A DNA stretch of 64,000 nucleotides from Tenacibaculum sp. MAR_2009_124. GTDB lineage: Bacteria; Bacteroidota; Bacteroidia; Flavobacteriales; Flavobacteriaceae. Made by a program: the position numbers and the translations under genes. Location: the NCBI RefSeq assembly GCF_900105455.1, contig NZ_FNSF01000005.1, positions 1,178,001 through 1,242,000 on the forward strand, in the 5' to 3' direction. Of this stretch, positions 27,055 through 35,400 are shown piece after piece (position 1 is the stretch's first letter; every line of letters begins with the position of its first letter). The notes beneath the pieces are model-generated. The model ran no database searches and was not told the origin of the DNA. It saw nothing but the letters and a program-made list of their open reading frames with translations.

Positions 27055-27140
27055 TACTGAAGGCGGGACTTGAACCCGCACGGGCATTACGGCCCATTGG
27101 ATTTTAAGTCCAACGTGTCTACCAATTCCACCACTTCAGC
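27055..27140 (-). tRNA. tRNA-Leu (anticodon TAA), copy 2
   Basis: An 86-nt class II tRNA on the minus strand starting GCTGAAGTGGTGGAATTGG at 27140. Anticodon TAA in GGACTTAAAATCC, a long variable arm (GGGCCGTAATGCCC) and the T-arm GGTTCAAGTCC. The acceptor GCTGAAG pairs with CTTCAGT. CCA is not encoded. It differs from the upstream copy only in the variable arm. Confidence 0.95.
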
Positions 27141-27169
27141 GTATATGAATATTGACTATTTTTAAAATT

Positions 27170-27195
27170 AAGCCTCACTAATAAAAGTGAGGCTT
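27170..27195 (-). terminator. Hairpin between the two tRNA-Leu genes
   Basis: A perfect 10-bp stem (AAGCCTCACT with AGTGAGGCTT) around a 6-nt loop; on the minus strand it is followed by AATTTT. It may act as a terminator or as a processing signal of the tRNA precursor. Confidence 0.6.
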
Positions 27196-27197
27196 AG

Positions 27198-27283
27198 TAC
27201 TGAAGGCGGGACTTGAACCCGCACGAGCATTACGGCTCATTGGATTTTAAGTCCAACGTGTCTACCAATTCCACCACTTCAGC
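27198..27283 (-). tRNA. tRNA-Leu (anticodon TAA), copy 1
   Basis: An 86-nt minus-strand tRNA from 27283, identical to the following copy except in the variable-arm stem (GAGCC/GGCTC type instead of GGGCC/GGCCC). Both substitutions preserve pairing, so both copies should be functional. Confidence 0.95.
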
Positions 27284-27306
27284 ATAATCTTTTAAAAAAG
27301 GATCAG

Positions 27307-27378
27307 AGCGAAAGACGGGATTTGAACCCGCGACCCTCACCTTGGCAAGGTGATGCTCTACCCCTGAGCTACTTTCGC
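27307..27378 (-). tRNA. tRNA-Gly (anticodon GCC)
   Basis: A 72-nt tRNA beginning GCGAAAGTAGCTCAGGGGT at 27378, with anticodon GCC in CTTGCCAAG and T-arm GGGTTCAAATCC. The acceptor GCGAAAG pairs with CTTTCGC. It is first in the tRNA operon. Confidence 0.96.
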
Positions 27379-27429
27379 GTAGTCAATAATATTATTTTAA
27401 AGAACGTTGCATTGCTTTGAATGCGGGTG

Positions 27430-27459
27430 CAAATATAAAATGATTTTTTGAAATACAAA
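27430..27459 (-). promoter_or_regulatory. Promoter of the tRNA operon
   Basis: On the minus strand, TTTG (27459-27456), an 18-nt spacer and TATATTTG (27437-27430) match the Bacteroidota promoter form, about 50 nt before the tRNA-Gly 5' end. Confidence 0.65.
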
Positions 27460-27494
27460 GCTCTTTTTTGTTTTTTTTAAATAATTTCAAAAAA

Positions 27495-27526
27495 TTCGGT
27501 GGTTCCCTCAGAAAGAAATATCTTTG
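27495..27526 (+). promoter_or_regulatory. Promoter of the cytochrome oxidase assembly operon
   Basis: TATCTTTG (27519-27526) matches TAnnTTTG; a weak TTCG lies 20 nt upstream. The predicted RNA would start about 14 nt before the GTG of cyoE, which supports that start codon. Confidence 0.55.
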
Positions 27527-27546
27527 CAAAAAATTTTTGAAAACAA

Positions 27547-28449
27547 GTGAGTACTGTTTCAACAATACAAGATAAAACTTCAGTAAAAACGCTTTTTTCT
27601 GATTTCAAACAACTTACAAAAATAGGGTTGTCTGTAAGTGTGGTTTTTACTTCCATTACTGGCTACCTTTTAGGTGCAACTGAAATCAATTATACCACTA
27701 TTTTATTATTAGCAATAGGAGGATACTTTATGGTGGGTGCTTCAAATGCTTTTAATCAGGTAATCGAAAAAGATATCGATGCGGTAATGAAGCGAACAAA
27801 AAACAGACCGTTACCATCTGGTAGAATGTCGGTAAGTACAGCAATGATTATTGCAAGTTTCTTTACAGTCGCTGGATTATCTATTTTATATAGTATCAAT
27901 CCTAAGTGCGCATTGTTTGGAGCTGTTTCTATCTTTTTATATACTTCGGCATATACACCTTTAAAAGCAGTAACACCTTTAGCTGTATTCGTAGGAGCCA
28001 TTCCTGGAGCTATTCCTTTTATGCTTGGCTGGGTTGCGGCAACAGGAAGTTTTGGTATTGAAGCAGGTTTCTTATTTATGATTCAGTTTTTCTGGCAATT
28101 CCCACACTTTTGGGCTATTGGGTGGTTGCAATATGAAGAGTATAATAAAGCTGGATTGCATATGCTTCCAATGGATAAAAAAGATAAAGGAGCGATTGTG
28201 CAAATTATTTTTTATACCTGTATTATGATATTAATGTCTGTAGCTCCAGTATTAAAGGTTACAGGAAACTTTTACATTTACCCATTAACAGCGGTAATTA
28301 TATTCTTATTAGGAGTGCTAATGCTTTGGTATGCCTTTAAGTTATATAAGTCTGAGGATAATGTAGACGCAAGAAAATTAATGTTGGCAAGTGTGTTTTA
28401 TATTACAATTGTGCCAATTATATATGTAGTAGATAAATTTTTACACTAA
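27547..28449 (+). CDS. cyoE: Protoheme IX farnesyltransferase (heme O synthase)
   Basis: 300 residues with about nine membrane helices. The prenyltransferase signatures are NAFNQVIEKDIDAVMKRTKNRPLPSG (here split as NAFNQVIEKDID and MKRTKNRPLPSG) and YTPLKAVTPLAVFVGAIPGA in the second conserved loop. The enzyme adds a farnesyl group to heme B, giving heme O for terminal oxidases. The GTG start at 27547 is supported by a TATCTTTG promoter box ending 20 nt upstream. The TAA stop overlaps the next ATG, so the gene is translationally coupled to the subunit III gene. Confidence 0.94.
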   Translation: MSTVSTIQDKTSVKTLFSDFKQLTKIGLSVSVVFTSITGYLLGATEINYTTILLLAIGGYFMVGASNAFNQVIEKDIDAVMKRTKNRPLPSGRMSVSTAMIIASFFTVAGLSILYSINPKCALFGAVSIFLYTSAYTPLKAVTPLAVFVGAIPGAIPFMLGWVAATGSFGIEAGFLFMIQFFWQFPHFWAIGWLQYEEYNKAGLHMLPMDKKDKGAIVQIIFYTCIMILMSVAPVLKVTGNFYIYPLTAVIIFLLGVLMLWYAFKLYKSEDNVDARKLMLASVFYITIVPIIYVVDKFLH

Positions 28450-29039
28450 TGAGTGAACAAACACAAATAGTAGACGAAGAATTAAGAATTGGAAGAAGAA
28501 AGTCTGCAAAGCCTATGTTATGGGTGTCAATGATTAGTATGGTAATGTTTTTTGCTGGGCTAACAAGTGCTTACGTAGTAAGTATGAATCGTGAAGATTG
28601 GGTAACTTTTGATTTGCCTCAAGCTTTTTACATAAGTACTGTTTTAATTGTACTGAGTAGTCTGACGCTTTTCTTATCGCAAAAAGCATTAAAAAAAGAT
28701 CAATTATCAAATTCTTTAATCCTGTTATTAGTCACGTTCATATTGGGGTTAGGGTTTGTTTGGTATCAATATGTAGGATTTAATCAGTTAAAGGAAATAG
28801 GATTGTATTTCACAGGCCCTGAAAGTACAGTATCAACATCTTTCATTATAGGGATCACTTTTATGCACGTACTGCACTTAATTGCTGGGGTTGTTGTATT
28901 ATTAGTCGTTATTTATAATCATTATAAAAAGAAGTATTCATCTGCCAATATGCTTGGGTTTGAACTAGGTGCAATCTTTTGGCATTTTGTAGATGTTTTA
29001 TGGATTTATCTATTTTTCTTTTTCTATTTTATTAGGTAA
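28449..29039 (+). CDS. Heme-copper oxidase subunit III, short form
   Basis: 196 residues with five predicted membrane helices, related to CoxC/CtaE. Typical segments are MLWVSMISMVMFFAGLTSAYVV near the start, FMHVLHLIAGVVVLLVV, and FWHFVDVLWIYLFFFFYF at the C-terminus, the hallmark of subunit III. It overlaps the cyoE stop by one base. The next gene is a second, longer subunit III, so this operon encodes two. Subunit III stabilises the oxidase and helps proton uptake. The catalytic subunits I and II are not in the window. Confidence 0.9.
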   Translation: MSEQTQIVDEELRIGRRKSAKPMLWVSMISMVMFFAGLTSAYVVSMNREDWVTFDLPQAFYISTVLIVLSSLTLFLSQKALKKDQLSNSLILLLVTFILGLGFVWYQYVGFNQLKEIGLYFTGPESTVSTSFIIGITFMHVLHLIAGVVVLLVVIYNHYKKKYSSANMLGFELGAIFWHFVDVLWIYLFFFFYFIR

Positions 29040-29095
29040 TTAAAAATGCGTAATTTTGGCGCACTGTTTTAACAAAAAATAACAAAAGAGTATTT

Positions 29096-30076
29096 ATGGA
29101 AGCAAATATTGCTGTAAATTCTGACAAAAAAGAGACTTGGAGCGGAGGTGGTGCTAAGCCATTTGGCGCTACTTACGGTAAAATGATGATGTGGTTTTTC
29201 ATATTATCAGATGCGTTAACCTTTTCTGGGTTCTTAGCGGCGTATGGTTTAACTCGTTTTAAATTTATTGATTCTTGGCCAATTGCCGATGAGGTGTTTA
29301 CACACATCCCATTTTTTCATGGTAATTTCCCAATGATTTATGTTGCGTTTATGACGTTTATCTTAATTGTATCTTCTGTAACAATGGTGTTAGCGGTAGA
29401 TGCAGGACATCATATGAAACAAAAAAAGGTTGCAGGATACATGTTTGTAACTATCATTTTCGGTTTAATTTTTGTTGGATCTCAGGCTTGGGAATGGAAA
29501 ACATTCATTAATGGTTCTTATGGAGCAGTGAAAACATCAGATAATCATATTTTGCAGTTTGTTAAAGATGGTCATCAAATAGCATTAGCTGATTTTGTTC
29601 ATAATGAAAGGGTTGATGGAAGAGAAGAACACTCTAGAAAAAATGGATTATGGTTTGAGAACGAAGGAACGATTTCTGAATATTCGGTAGCTCAAGTTCA
29701 AAAAGCTTTCGAAAGTGATGCCTCTTTGTTGATTAAAACAGAAAGAATTAATCCAGAAACAAAACAAAAAATAATATTATCGAGAGAAGAAAGTTTAGCT
29801 CAATTAGCAAAAGCTACAGGAGTAGTTGAAGGGGCTAACTTAATACAAAACGAATATGGTAATCCAATATTTGCCGACTTCTTCTTCTTTATTACTGGAT
29901 TTCACGGTTTCCACGTATTTTCAGGAATTGTTTTGAATATTATCATCTTTTTCAATGTTGTTTTAGGAACATATGAAAAGAGAGGTCATTATGAAATGGT
30001 TGAGAAAGTTGGTTTATACTGGCACTTTGTAGATTTAGTATGGGTATTCGTATTCACATTCTTCTACTTAGTATAA
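29096..30076 (+). CDS. Cytochrome c oxidase subunit III, long form
   Basis: 326 residues of the subunit III family. The start GATYGKMMMWFFILSDALTF and the end LYWHFVDLVWVFVFTFFYLV are diagnostic. Compared with the short form it contains a hydrophilic insertion of about 100 residues (about 145-260) between membrane helices 4 and 5, rich in Glu, Lys and Arg, a known feature of many Bacteroidota oxidases. It lies 56 nt after the short subunit III gene; a TAATTTTG box at 29051 could give an internal promoter, but no -33 element is evident. Confidence 0.92.
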   Translation: MEANIAVNSDKKETWSGGGAKPFGATYGKMMMWFFILSDALTFSGFLAAYGLTRFKFIDSWPIADEVFTHIPFFHGNFPMIYVAFMTFILIVSSVTMVLAVDAGHHMKQKKVAGYMFVTIIFGLIFVGSQAWEWKTFINGSYGAVKTSDNHILQFVKDGHQIALADFVHNERVDGREEHSRKNGLWFENEGTISEYSVAQVQKAFESDASLLIKTERINPETKQKIILSREESLAQLAKATGVVEGANLIQNEYGNPIFADFFFFITGFHGFHVFSGIVLNIIIFFNVVLGTYEKRGHYEMVEKVGLYWHFVDLVWVFVFTFFYLV

Positions 30077-30095
30077 TTATAAAAAATAGCATACA

Positions 30096-30440
30096 ATGGC
30101 AGGTCACGCACACGAATCAAATACAAAAAGAATCTGGATTGTTTTAGCAATCTTATCAATTATAACAGCAGTAGAAGTAGTATTAGGTATTTATAAACCA
30201 GACTCACTATACTTAAGTGGTTTCTTAGGAACTAGTTTTTTAAACTGGATATTTATCATTTTAACTATTGCAAAGGCATATTATATTGCATGGGCATTCA
30301 TGCATTTAGAAGGAGAAAAAACGTGGTTCAGACGATCAGTAGTTTGGACAGCAGTTTTCCTTATCTGCTACCTAGTAACCTTAGTGTTAATTGAAGGTGG
30401 TTATTTATTTGAAACTTTAGCACCATTAGTAAAGTGGTAG
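30096..30440 (+). CDS. Cytochrome c oxidase subunit IV family protein
   Basis: 114 residues with three membrane helices and the motif AKAYYIAWAFMHLEGE, which is characteristic of the prokaryotic subunit IV (COX4_pro) family. It is a small accessory subunit of the caa3-type oxidase. The gene starts 19 nt after the long subunit III gene and is the last gene before a strong terminator, so cyoE through this gene form one operon. Confidence 0.9.
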   Translation: MAGHAHESNTKRIWIVLAILSIITAVEVVLGIYKPDSLYLSGFLGTSFLNWIFIILTIAKAYYIAWAFMHLEGEKTWFRRSVVWTAVFLICYLVTLVLIEGGYLFETLAPLVKW

Positions 30441-30451
30441 AAAAATATAGC

Positions 30452-30487
30452 AAAAAAAAGGTGGTGGTTTATACCACCTTTTTTTTG
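30452..30487 (+). terminator. Terminator of the oxidase operon
   Basis: GGTGGT and ACCACC arms flanked by A8 and T8 runs form an extended stem with a 7-nt loop, 11 nt after the subunit IV stop. Confidence 0.9.
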
Positions 30488-30593
30488 CATTAAACTACCC
30501 TGTACGATGCTTGTAGAGTGCAAGTTATTACGCTCTCATAGCAAGAATGAGTAATTAAACGTTGGGTGTCATCCAATGTTAAACAGAAATATT

Positions 30594-31241
30594 ATGAGTA
30601 AAAAACAAAAGTTTATAGTTTTATTTGCACTGTTTATAGTGCCTTTACTTTTTTATATTTTTTTATCACTGGGAATCAATAATTTTGCAAAACTTCCAGT
30701 TCTAACTAAAAATGTAATTGATGTTTCAACAGTAGATGCTACAAAGAAATTTGATCGTAAAATATCAATAGTAACGTTTTTGGGAAGCGATATTGAAAGT
30801 GTGAAAGGTGAGTTCTTTAATTTAAATCAAAAAATCTACAAACCTTTTTATGGATTTAAAGACTTTCAAATGATTGTTGTTGCTGTAAAAGGAACGGAAA
30901 GTGATGTAGAAAAACTAAAAAAGGAAATAGGAGCATTCACTGATATGAGTAAATGGCAATTTGTTTTTGCAAGTATTGCAGAAATAGAAGCATTGTACGA
31001 AAGCTTTCAATCGGATCAGTCGTTAGATGTAAATTCACATACATCGAAAGCCTTTATTATTGATAAGGAAGTTGGTTTGAGAGGTAGAGATGATGATAAG
31101 GATGCTGCCAATGGAAAATTGTTTGGGTATAATATGAAATCGGTAGGAGAGTTGAATGATAAAATGAAGGATGATGTAAAAATAGTTTTAGCAGAATATC
31201 GTTTGGCACTTAAAAAGAATAACGCGGATAGAGAAATATAA
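30594..31241 (+). CDS. Membrane-anchored thioredoxin-fold-like protein, oxidase assembly neighbour
   Basis: 215 residues from ATG 30594; an ATG 18 nt earlier is possible but gives a poorer signal-anchor. One N-terminal membrane helix (about 8-28) is followed by a soluble domain with strands and helices spaced as in SCO/thioredoxin proteins (ISIVTFLGSDIESVKGEFFNL, QMIVVAVKGTESDVEKLKKEI), but without a CxxxC motif. It may be a degenerate SCO-like protein. Bacteroidota oxidase loci often carry such a gene directly before the SCO gene, 35 nt downstream here. Its exact role is unknown. Confidence 0.7.
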   Translation: MSKKQKFIVLFALFIVPLLFYIFLSLGINNFAKLPVLTKNVIDVSTVDATKKFDRKISIVTFLGSDIESVKGEFFNLNQKIYKPFYGFKDFQMIVVAVKGTESDVEKLKKEIGAFTDMSKWQFVFASIAEIEALYESFQSDQSLDVNSHTSKAFIIDKEVGLRGRDDDKDAANGKLFGYNMKSVGELNDKMKDDVKIVLAEYRLALKKNNADREI

Positions 31242-31276
31242 TTTTATTCATTTTCTTAATAAAGAAACTTAAACGA

Positions 31277-31924
31277 ATGAAAAAACAGAATTATTCATAT
31301 GTAGGAATATCGTTAGTAATACTTCTCTTTGGAATTTATGCAGTTCCAAAAATTGTAAAACATTTCGAAACCTCAGATTTACATGTTTTTAATAAAGTGC
31401 CTGATTTTGATTTTGTGAATCAAAATGGAGAAACTATTACTAATAAAGATTATAAAGGAAAGGTATATGTAGTAGAGTTCTTCTTTGCTACTTGTCCTAC
31501 TATTTGTCCTATTATGAATACGAAAATGGTTAGTATTCAGAATGAATTTATGGGGAATCCTAGTTTTGGAATTGCTTCTTTTACGATTACCCCAGAAATT
31601 GATACTCCCCAAAAGTTAAAAGCGTACACTAAACAATATGGGATAAATCACAAAAACTGGCACCTATTTACAGGAAGATCAGAGGATATTGTTTATGATT
31701 TATCGAACGAAGGTTTTAAAATGTATGTAGGAAAGGGAGAAGTTTCTCATGGAGGTTTTGAGCATTCAGGTTTGTTTGCCCTAGTTGATAAAAATGGGTA
31801 TATCCGTTCGAGATATGATGAGCAGGGAAATCCGATAGTGTATTATAGAGCTCTTGATGAGCATGGATTTAAAGATCAAATAACAGAGTTAAAGCAAGAT
31901 ATTAAATTGTTACTAAATGAGTAA
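31277..31924 (+). CDS. SCO family copper chaperone
   Basis: 215 residues. An N-terminal membrane anchor (about 5-25) precedes a thioredoxin-like domain with the copper-binding CPTICP motif in FFFATCPTICPIMNT and a distal histidine in EHSGLFALVD, the standard SCO ligand set. SCO proteins deliver copper or reduce the CuA site of cytochrome oxidase subunit II in the periplasm. The last 8 nt overlap the DUF420 gene. Confidence 0.93.
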   Translation: MKKQNYSYVGISLVILLFGIYAVPKIVKHFETSDLHVFNKVPDFDFVNQNGETITNKDYKGKVYVVEFFFATCPTICPIMNTKMVSIQNEFMGNPSFGIASFTITPEIDTPQKLKAYTKQYGINHKNWHLFTGRSEDIVYDLSNEGFKMYVGKGEVSHGGFEHSGLFALVDKNGYIRSRYDEQGNPIVYYRALDEHGFKDQITELKQDIKLLLNE

Positions 31925-32447
31925 TTTAACTTCACAAGAATCAAAGTATAAAAAATTTATTACGGTAATTTCCGTTGTGATTCCATTGGCAGTCGCTGCA
32001 CTTTTTGGAATAAAAATACCGAATGTAGAACCTTTGTCATTCTTGCCACCAATATATGCAAGTGTAAACGGATTAACGGCGGTTTTATTGGTGTTTTCAG
32101 TAATTGCAATAAAAAAAGGGAACAAAAATTTACATGAAAAATTAAACACATTGGCTATCGTTTGTTCTGCATTATTTTTGGTGATGTATGTAGCGTACCA
32201 TATGACGTCAGATTCTACAAAATTTGGAGGAGAAGGCTTTATAAAATATGTTTATTTCTTTATTTTAATAACGCACATATTACTTTCTATAATAATTATA
32301 CCTTTTGTACTCATAACGTTTATGAGAGCGAGATTAGGGCAGTTTAAAGAGCATAAAAAAATTGCTAAGATTACGTTTCCATTGTGGCTATATGTTGCTG
32401 TTACAGGGGTAGTCGTTTATTTAATGATATCACCATATTATGTTTAA
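31917..32447 (+). CDS. DUF420 membrane protein
   Basis: 176 residues with four to five membrane helices and conserved histidines in KGNKNLHEKLNTLA, AYHMTSDS and ITHILLSI. DUF420 proteins (related to CtaM/YozB) are small membrane proteins needed for oxidase maturation in Gram-positive bacteria and are regular neighbours of SCO and CyoE. It overlaps the SCO gene by 8 nt and the next gene by 8 nt, so all three are cotranscribed and probably translationally coupled. Confidence 0.9.
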   Translation: MSNLTSQESKYKKFITVISVVIPLAVAALFGIKIPNVEPLSFLPPIYASVNGLTAVLLVFSVIAIKKGNKNLHEKLNTLAIVCSALFLVMYVAYHMTSDSTKFGGEGFIKYVYFFILITHILLSIIIIPFVLITFMRARLGQFKEHKKIAKITFPLWLYVAVTGVVVYLMISPYYV

Positions 32448-32661
32448 AAAAATTATAATAGTATTCTTAGCTCTATGCGGCTTTAGTACCACAAATATAT
32501 ACTCGCAATGCGCCATGTGCAAGGCGGTAATTGAAGGAGGTAATGAAAATATGGCCGAGGGAGTTAATAGCGGAATTACATATTTGATGGTGTTTCCGTA
32601 TATATTAGTAGGTATTCTATTCTACTTTATTTATAGACACCGAAAGAAAATAAAAAAATAA
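32440..32661 (+). CDS. Small exported membrane protein with CxxC motif
   Basis: 73 residues. A signal peptide (1-22, ending NIYSQ) is followed at once by CAMCKAVIEGGNENMAEG, then one membrane helix and a basic tail (YRHRKKIKK). The CAMC motif at the mature N-terminus could bind a metal or heme or act in thiol exchange. Similar short proteins sit behind DUF420 in many Bacteroidota oxidase loci, so a role in oxidase assembly is likely, though the family has no assigned function known to me. It overlaps the DUF420 gene by 8 nt. Confidence 0.8.
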   Translation: MFKKIIIVFLALCGFSTTNIYSQCAMCKAVIEGGNENMAEGVNSGITYLMVFPYILVGILFYFIYRHRKKIKK

Positions 32662-32880
32662 CCTCATAATTAGAAGATTTTCTTGTAACAAAATTAAATT
32701 TTAGTCGTCATATACGCGTAAATTGTTAAAGAATGTTCGGGAATAGACACATGAGTGTTCGGTTTCGAACTTTTTAAAACACTGAAAATGAGTGAACTGA
32801 TTGGTTTTTAGAGCATTGTTCGTTCTTTTTTATTTGGAATAGCAATTGAGAAAACTAATTGAATATTAAAAATATACGTT

Positions 32881-34245
32881 TTGAAAACTAAAATTGTATT
32901 ACTGGTAACGTTGTTATCAACTTGTAGTCTATTCGCACAAAAACAATGGACATTAAAAGAATGTGTAGACTACGCATTAAAAAATAATATAACCATAAAA
33001 CAAAATGAGGTCAATGTTCAGTTGGCTGAAAAAGATGTAGCAATTGCTAAAGGAAACTTTTTACCTACATTAAGTGGTTCGGCTTCGCAAAGTTTAAATT
33101 TTGGTTCTTTTATCGGACAAAATGGTTCAAGGATTTCTAGAGATACAAGAGGAAATAGTTTTGGATTAAATTCTAATGCCACGCTTTTTAATGGGTATAG
33201 AAATAAAAACACATTAAAACAATCTAAACTCGGAGTAGAGGGAAGTAAGTTGGATCTTGAAACTAATATTAACAATATCTCGTTAAATGTTGTTCAAACA
33301 TATTTAAATGTATTATTTGCTAAAGAGAATTTAAATGTAGCTAAGGTTCAGTCAGAAATTAGTAAAAAACAAATAGATAGGGCTCAGGCACAATATGACG
33401 CCGGAGCAATACCGAAAGGTGATTTGTTAAATGTTCAGTCTACATCAGCAAATGATCTTCAAAATGTGATAGTTCAGGAAAATACATTGAATATCGCTCT
33501 ATTGCAATTGGCACAATTGCTTCAGGTTCCTTCGGAGGGATTTGATGTTGCATCATTATCAATCAACGATCCATCTGCGGCTTTTCTTTATGGTAGTTCG
33601 AAGGAGGTGTATAATCAGGCATTAACCAATCGTCCTGAAATATCAAGAGCAAAACTTAATTTAGAGAATGCTGATATAAATATTGATTTAGCAAAGGGTG
33701 CTTTATTACCAACGTTATCGTTCTTTGCAAGCGCAAATACTTCTTACCAAACTGTTCTGGGAGAAGAAGATGTAATACCTGTTCAGGACCCAAATACTGG
33801 TGATATAATATTACAACGTAATGGCTTCTTTACTCAGTTAGATGGGAATTTGGGATATTCTGCAGGACTAAGTTTAAATATTCCAATTTTTAGTGGATTT
33901 CAAAATAAGAACAGAGTGTCGAGATCTGTAATTAGTAAAAAAGCTTCTGAGTTGGAGTTGGAAAATCAAAAACTTCAATTGCAACAAACCATTGAGCAAG
34001 CGTATTTAGATTCAAAAGCTGCGGCTAAAACTTTTGAAGCAGCGAAAATTTCATTAGAAGCGCAAAAAGAAGCTTTTAAAAATGCGCAAGTTAGTTATGA
34101 TTATGGCTCAATGACTCAATTTGACTTTGATCAAGTTCGAAACAGATTGGTGAATGCAGAAGGGGCAATGATAAGAGCTAAATATGATTATGTTTTCAAA
34201 ACCAAAGTGTTAAAGTTTTACTTTGGAGAATCTATAGTAGATTAA
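32881..34245 (+). CDS. TolC family outer-membrane efflux protein
   Basis: 454 residues with a signal peptide (1-19, ending LFAQ). Two tandem TolC-type domains (about 25-220 and 235-450) contain long amphipathic helices, for example DYALKNNITIKQNEVNVQLA in the first repeat and LENADINIDLAKGALLPTLS in the second. Such proteins form a trimeric channel-tunnel working with an inner-membrane pump and adaptor; no pump or adaptor gene is adjacent, so its partner is elsewhere. The start is TTG at 32881, the only start that includes the full signal peptide. A terminator follows at 34278. Confidence 0.92.
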   Translation: MKTKIVLLVTLLSTCSLFAQKQWTLKECVDYALKNNITIKQNEVNVQLAEKDVAIAKGNFLPTLSGSASQSLNFGSFIGQNGSRISRDTRGNSFGLNSNATLFNGYRNKNTLKQSKLGVEGSKLDLETNINNISLNVVQTYLNVLFAKENLNVAKVQSEISKKQIDRAQAQYDAGAIPKGDLLNVQSTSANDLQNVIVQENTLNIALLQLAQLLQVPSEGFDVASLSINDPSAAFLYGSSKEVYNQALTNRPEISRAKLNLENADINIDLAKGALLPTLSFFASANTSYQTVLGEEDVIPVQDPNTGDIILQRNGFFTQLDGNLGYSAGLSLNIPIFSGFQNKNRVSRSVISKKASELELENQKLQLQQTIEQAYLDSKAAAKTFEAAKISLEAQKEAFKNAQVSYDYGSMTQFDFDQVRNRLVNAEGAMIRAKYDYVFKTKVLKFYFGESIVD

Positions 34246-34277
34246 TGTACAGGGGAAAATTAAATATTAATCTATAT

Positions 34278-34308
34278 AAAACCTTACCAATTGGTAAGGT
34301 TTTTTTTA
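34278..34308 (+). terminator. Terminator after the TolC-family gene
   Basis: AAAACCTTACC and GGTAAGGTTTT form an 11-bp stem with a 4-nt loop, followed by T residues. The tsaB -33 element lies within its 3' arm. Confidence 0.9.
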
Positions 34309-34320
34309 TGATTATCTTTG
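34291..34320 (+). promoter_or_regulatory. tsaB promoter
   Basis: TTG (34291-34293), a 19-nt spacer and TATCTTTG (34313-34320) fit the Bacteroidota promoter. RNA would start near 34327, so a TTG start at 34318 for tsaB is excluded and GTG 34339 is favoured. Confidence 0.65.
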
Positions 34321-34338
34321 TTGCATAAAAAGAACTTT

Positions 34339-35013
34339 GTGGCACTAATATTAAATATTGAAACGGCAACTAAAAATTGTTCAGTAAGCTTAGGAAAAGA
34401 AGGAAAACCTTTAGTAATTAAAGAACTAAACAACGGGAATTATTCACATGCAGAAAAGCTACATCCATTTATTCAAGAAATAATGGATGAATGTGGAATT
34501 CAAATGAATCAAATAGATGCTGTTGCTGTGAGTAAAGGCCCAGGTTCGTATACAGGTTTAAGAATTGGTGTTTCAGCTGCGAAAGGATTATGTTTTGCAA
34601 GTAATATTCCTTTAATTTCGATTGAAACATTAAATTCTTTGGCAACTAGTATTCAAATTGAAAACGGATATATTGTTCCAATGCTAGACGCAAGGCGTAT
34701 GGAAGTTTACTCTGCAGTTTATAATGTTGATTATTCTCAACAGAGAGAAATTCAGGCTGAAATTATTAATGACAAATCTTTTGTTGAGTTATTAGAAAGT
34801 AATAAGGTGCATTTCTTGGGCGATGGTGCCGATAAATGTAAGGATGTAATTAAAAGTGAAAATGCTGTTTTTTATAACGATAAATATCCTTCCTCTCAAC
34901 AGATGATTGCGTTGAGTTATGAGAAATTTCAAAACAATGAATTTGAAGATGTAGCATACTTCGAACCGTTTTATTTAAAAGATTTTGTTGTGATACCCCA
35001 AAAGAAGAAGTAA
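34339..35013 (+). CDS. tsaB: tRNA threonylcarbamoyladenosine biosynthesis protein TsaB
   Basis: 224 residues of the ASKHA fold. The N-terminal ALILNIETATKNCSVSLG and the internal VSKGPGSYTGLRIGVSAAKGLCF are the TsaB hallmarks. With TsaD and TsaE it makes t6A37 on ANN-decoding tRNAs; TsaB is the non-catalytic scaffold partner of TsaD. The GTG start at 34339 is supported by a promoter ending at 34320, which would overlap any longer form. This is the last housekeeping gene before the large surface-protein locus. Confidence 0.93.
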   Translation: MALILNIETATKNCSVSLGKEGKPLVIKELNNGNYSHAEKLHPFIQEIMDECGIQMNQIDAVAVSKGPGSYTGLRIGVSAAKGLCFASNIPLISIETLNSLATSIQIENGYIVPMLDARRMEVYSAVYNVDYSQQREIQAEIINDKSFVELLESNKVHFLGDGADKCKDVIKSENAVFYNDKYPSSQQMIALSYEKFQNNEFEDVAYFEPFYLKDFVVIPQKKK

Positions 35014-35048
35014 TCTTAATTTTTATAGACAAATTATTAAAAACCATG

Positions 35049-35084
35049 TTGTTAAGATTAATTAACGCATAAGTTGTATATTTA
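35049..35084 (+). promoter_or_regulatory. Possible promoter of the surface-protein locus
   Basis: TATATTTA (35077-35084) is one mismatch from TAnnTTTG; a TTG lies at 35049-35051, with a longer than usual 25-nt spacer. Confidence 0.35.
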
Positions 35085-35400
35085 CCCATTGTTAATGCCC
35101 CCGAATTTATTATAGTGAATTAAGTTTAATATTGAAATAATAGATCAGGGGCATGAAATACTTCGTATAAAAGAGATTGTTTTAATTTTTGTCGATCTCT
35201 GTAGCTACAAATAAATATCTTGTTTGTTGCGCTCATTTTAGAGATTTACTAAGATTAACCAGGTTTCATTTTTCTACAAAGAAATTTCAAGCACATTACC
35301 TTAAGAAAGCTATATAAAATAGATCATAAATATAGTTGTTGAAAGGAGATTTCTGATTTCTTTATTGCATTATAGAGTGTTTAAACAAATATATAATTAT
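35085..35400 (+). promoter_or_regulatory. Long structured 5' leader of the first surface-protein gene
   Basis: The 387-nt gap between tsaB and the 35401 gene has no convincing reading frame. Two stems are visible. ATGCCCC (35095-35101) pairs with GGGGCAT (35148-35154), enclosing an AT-rich region; AGAGAT (35172-35177) pairs with ATCTCT (35195-35200). The first lies directly at the predicted RNA 5' end. The sequence is not alignable by eye to the leaders at 37085 and 41377, but the position is the same. Confidence 0.4.

Noticed and set aside
27055..27283. Duplicated tRNA-Leu as prophage or island attachment site
   Set aside because: Both copies are complete, differ by compensated changes, and no integrase or mobile gene is nearby; ordinary tandem tRNA duplication is enough.
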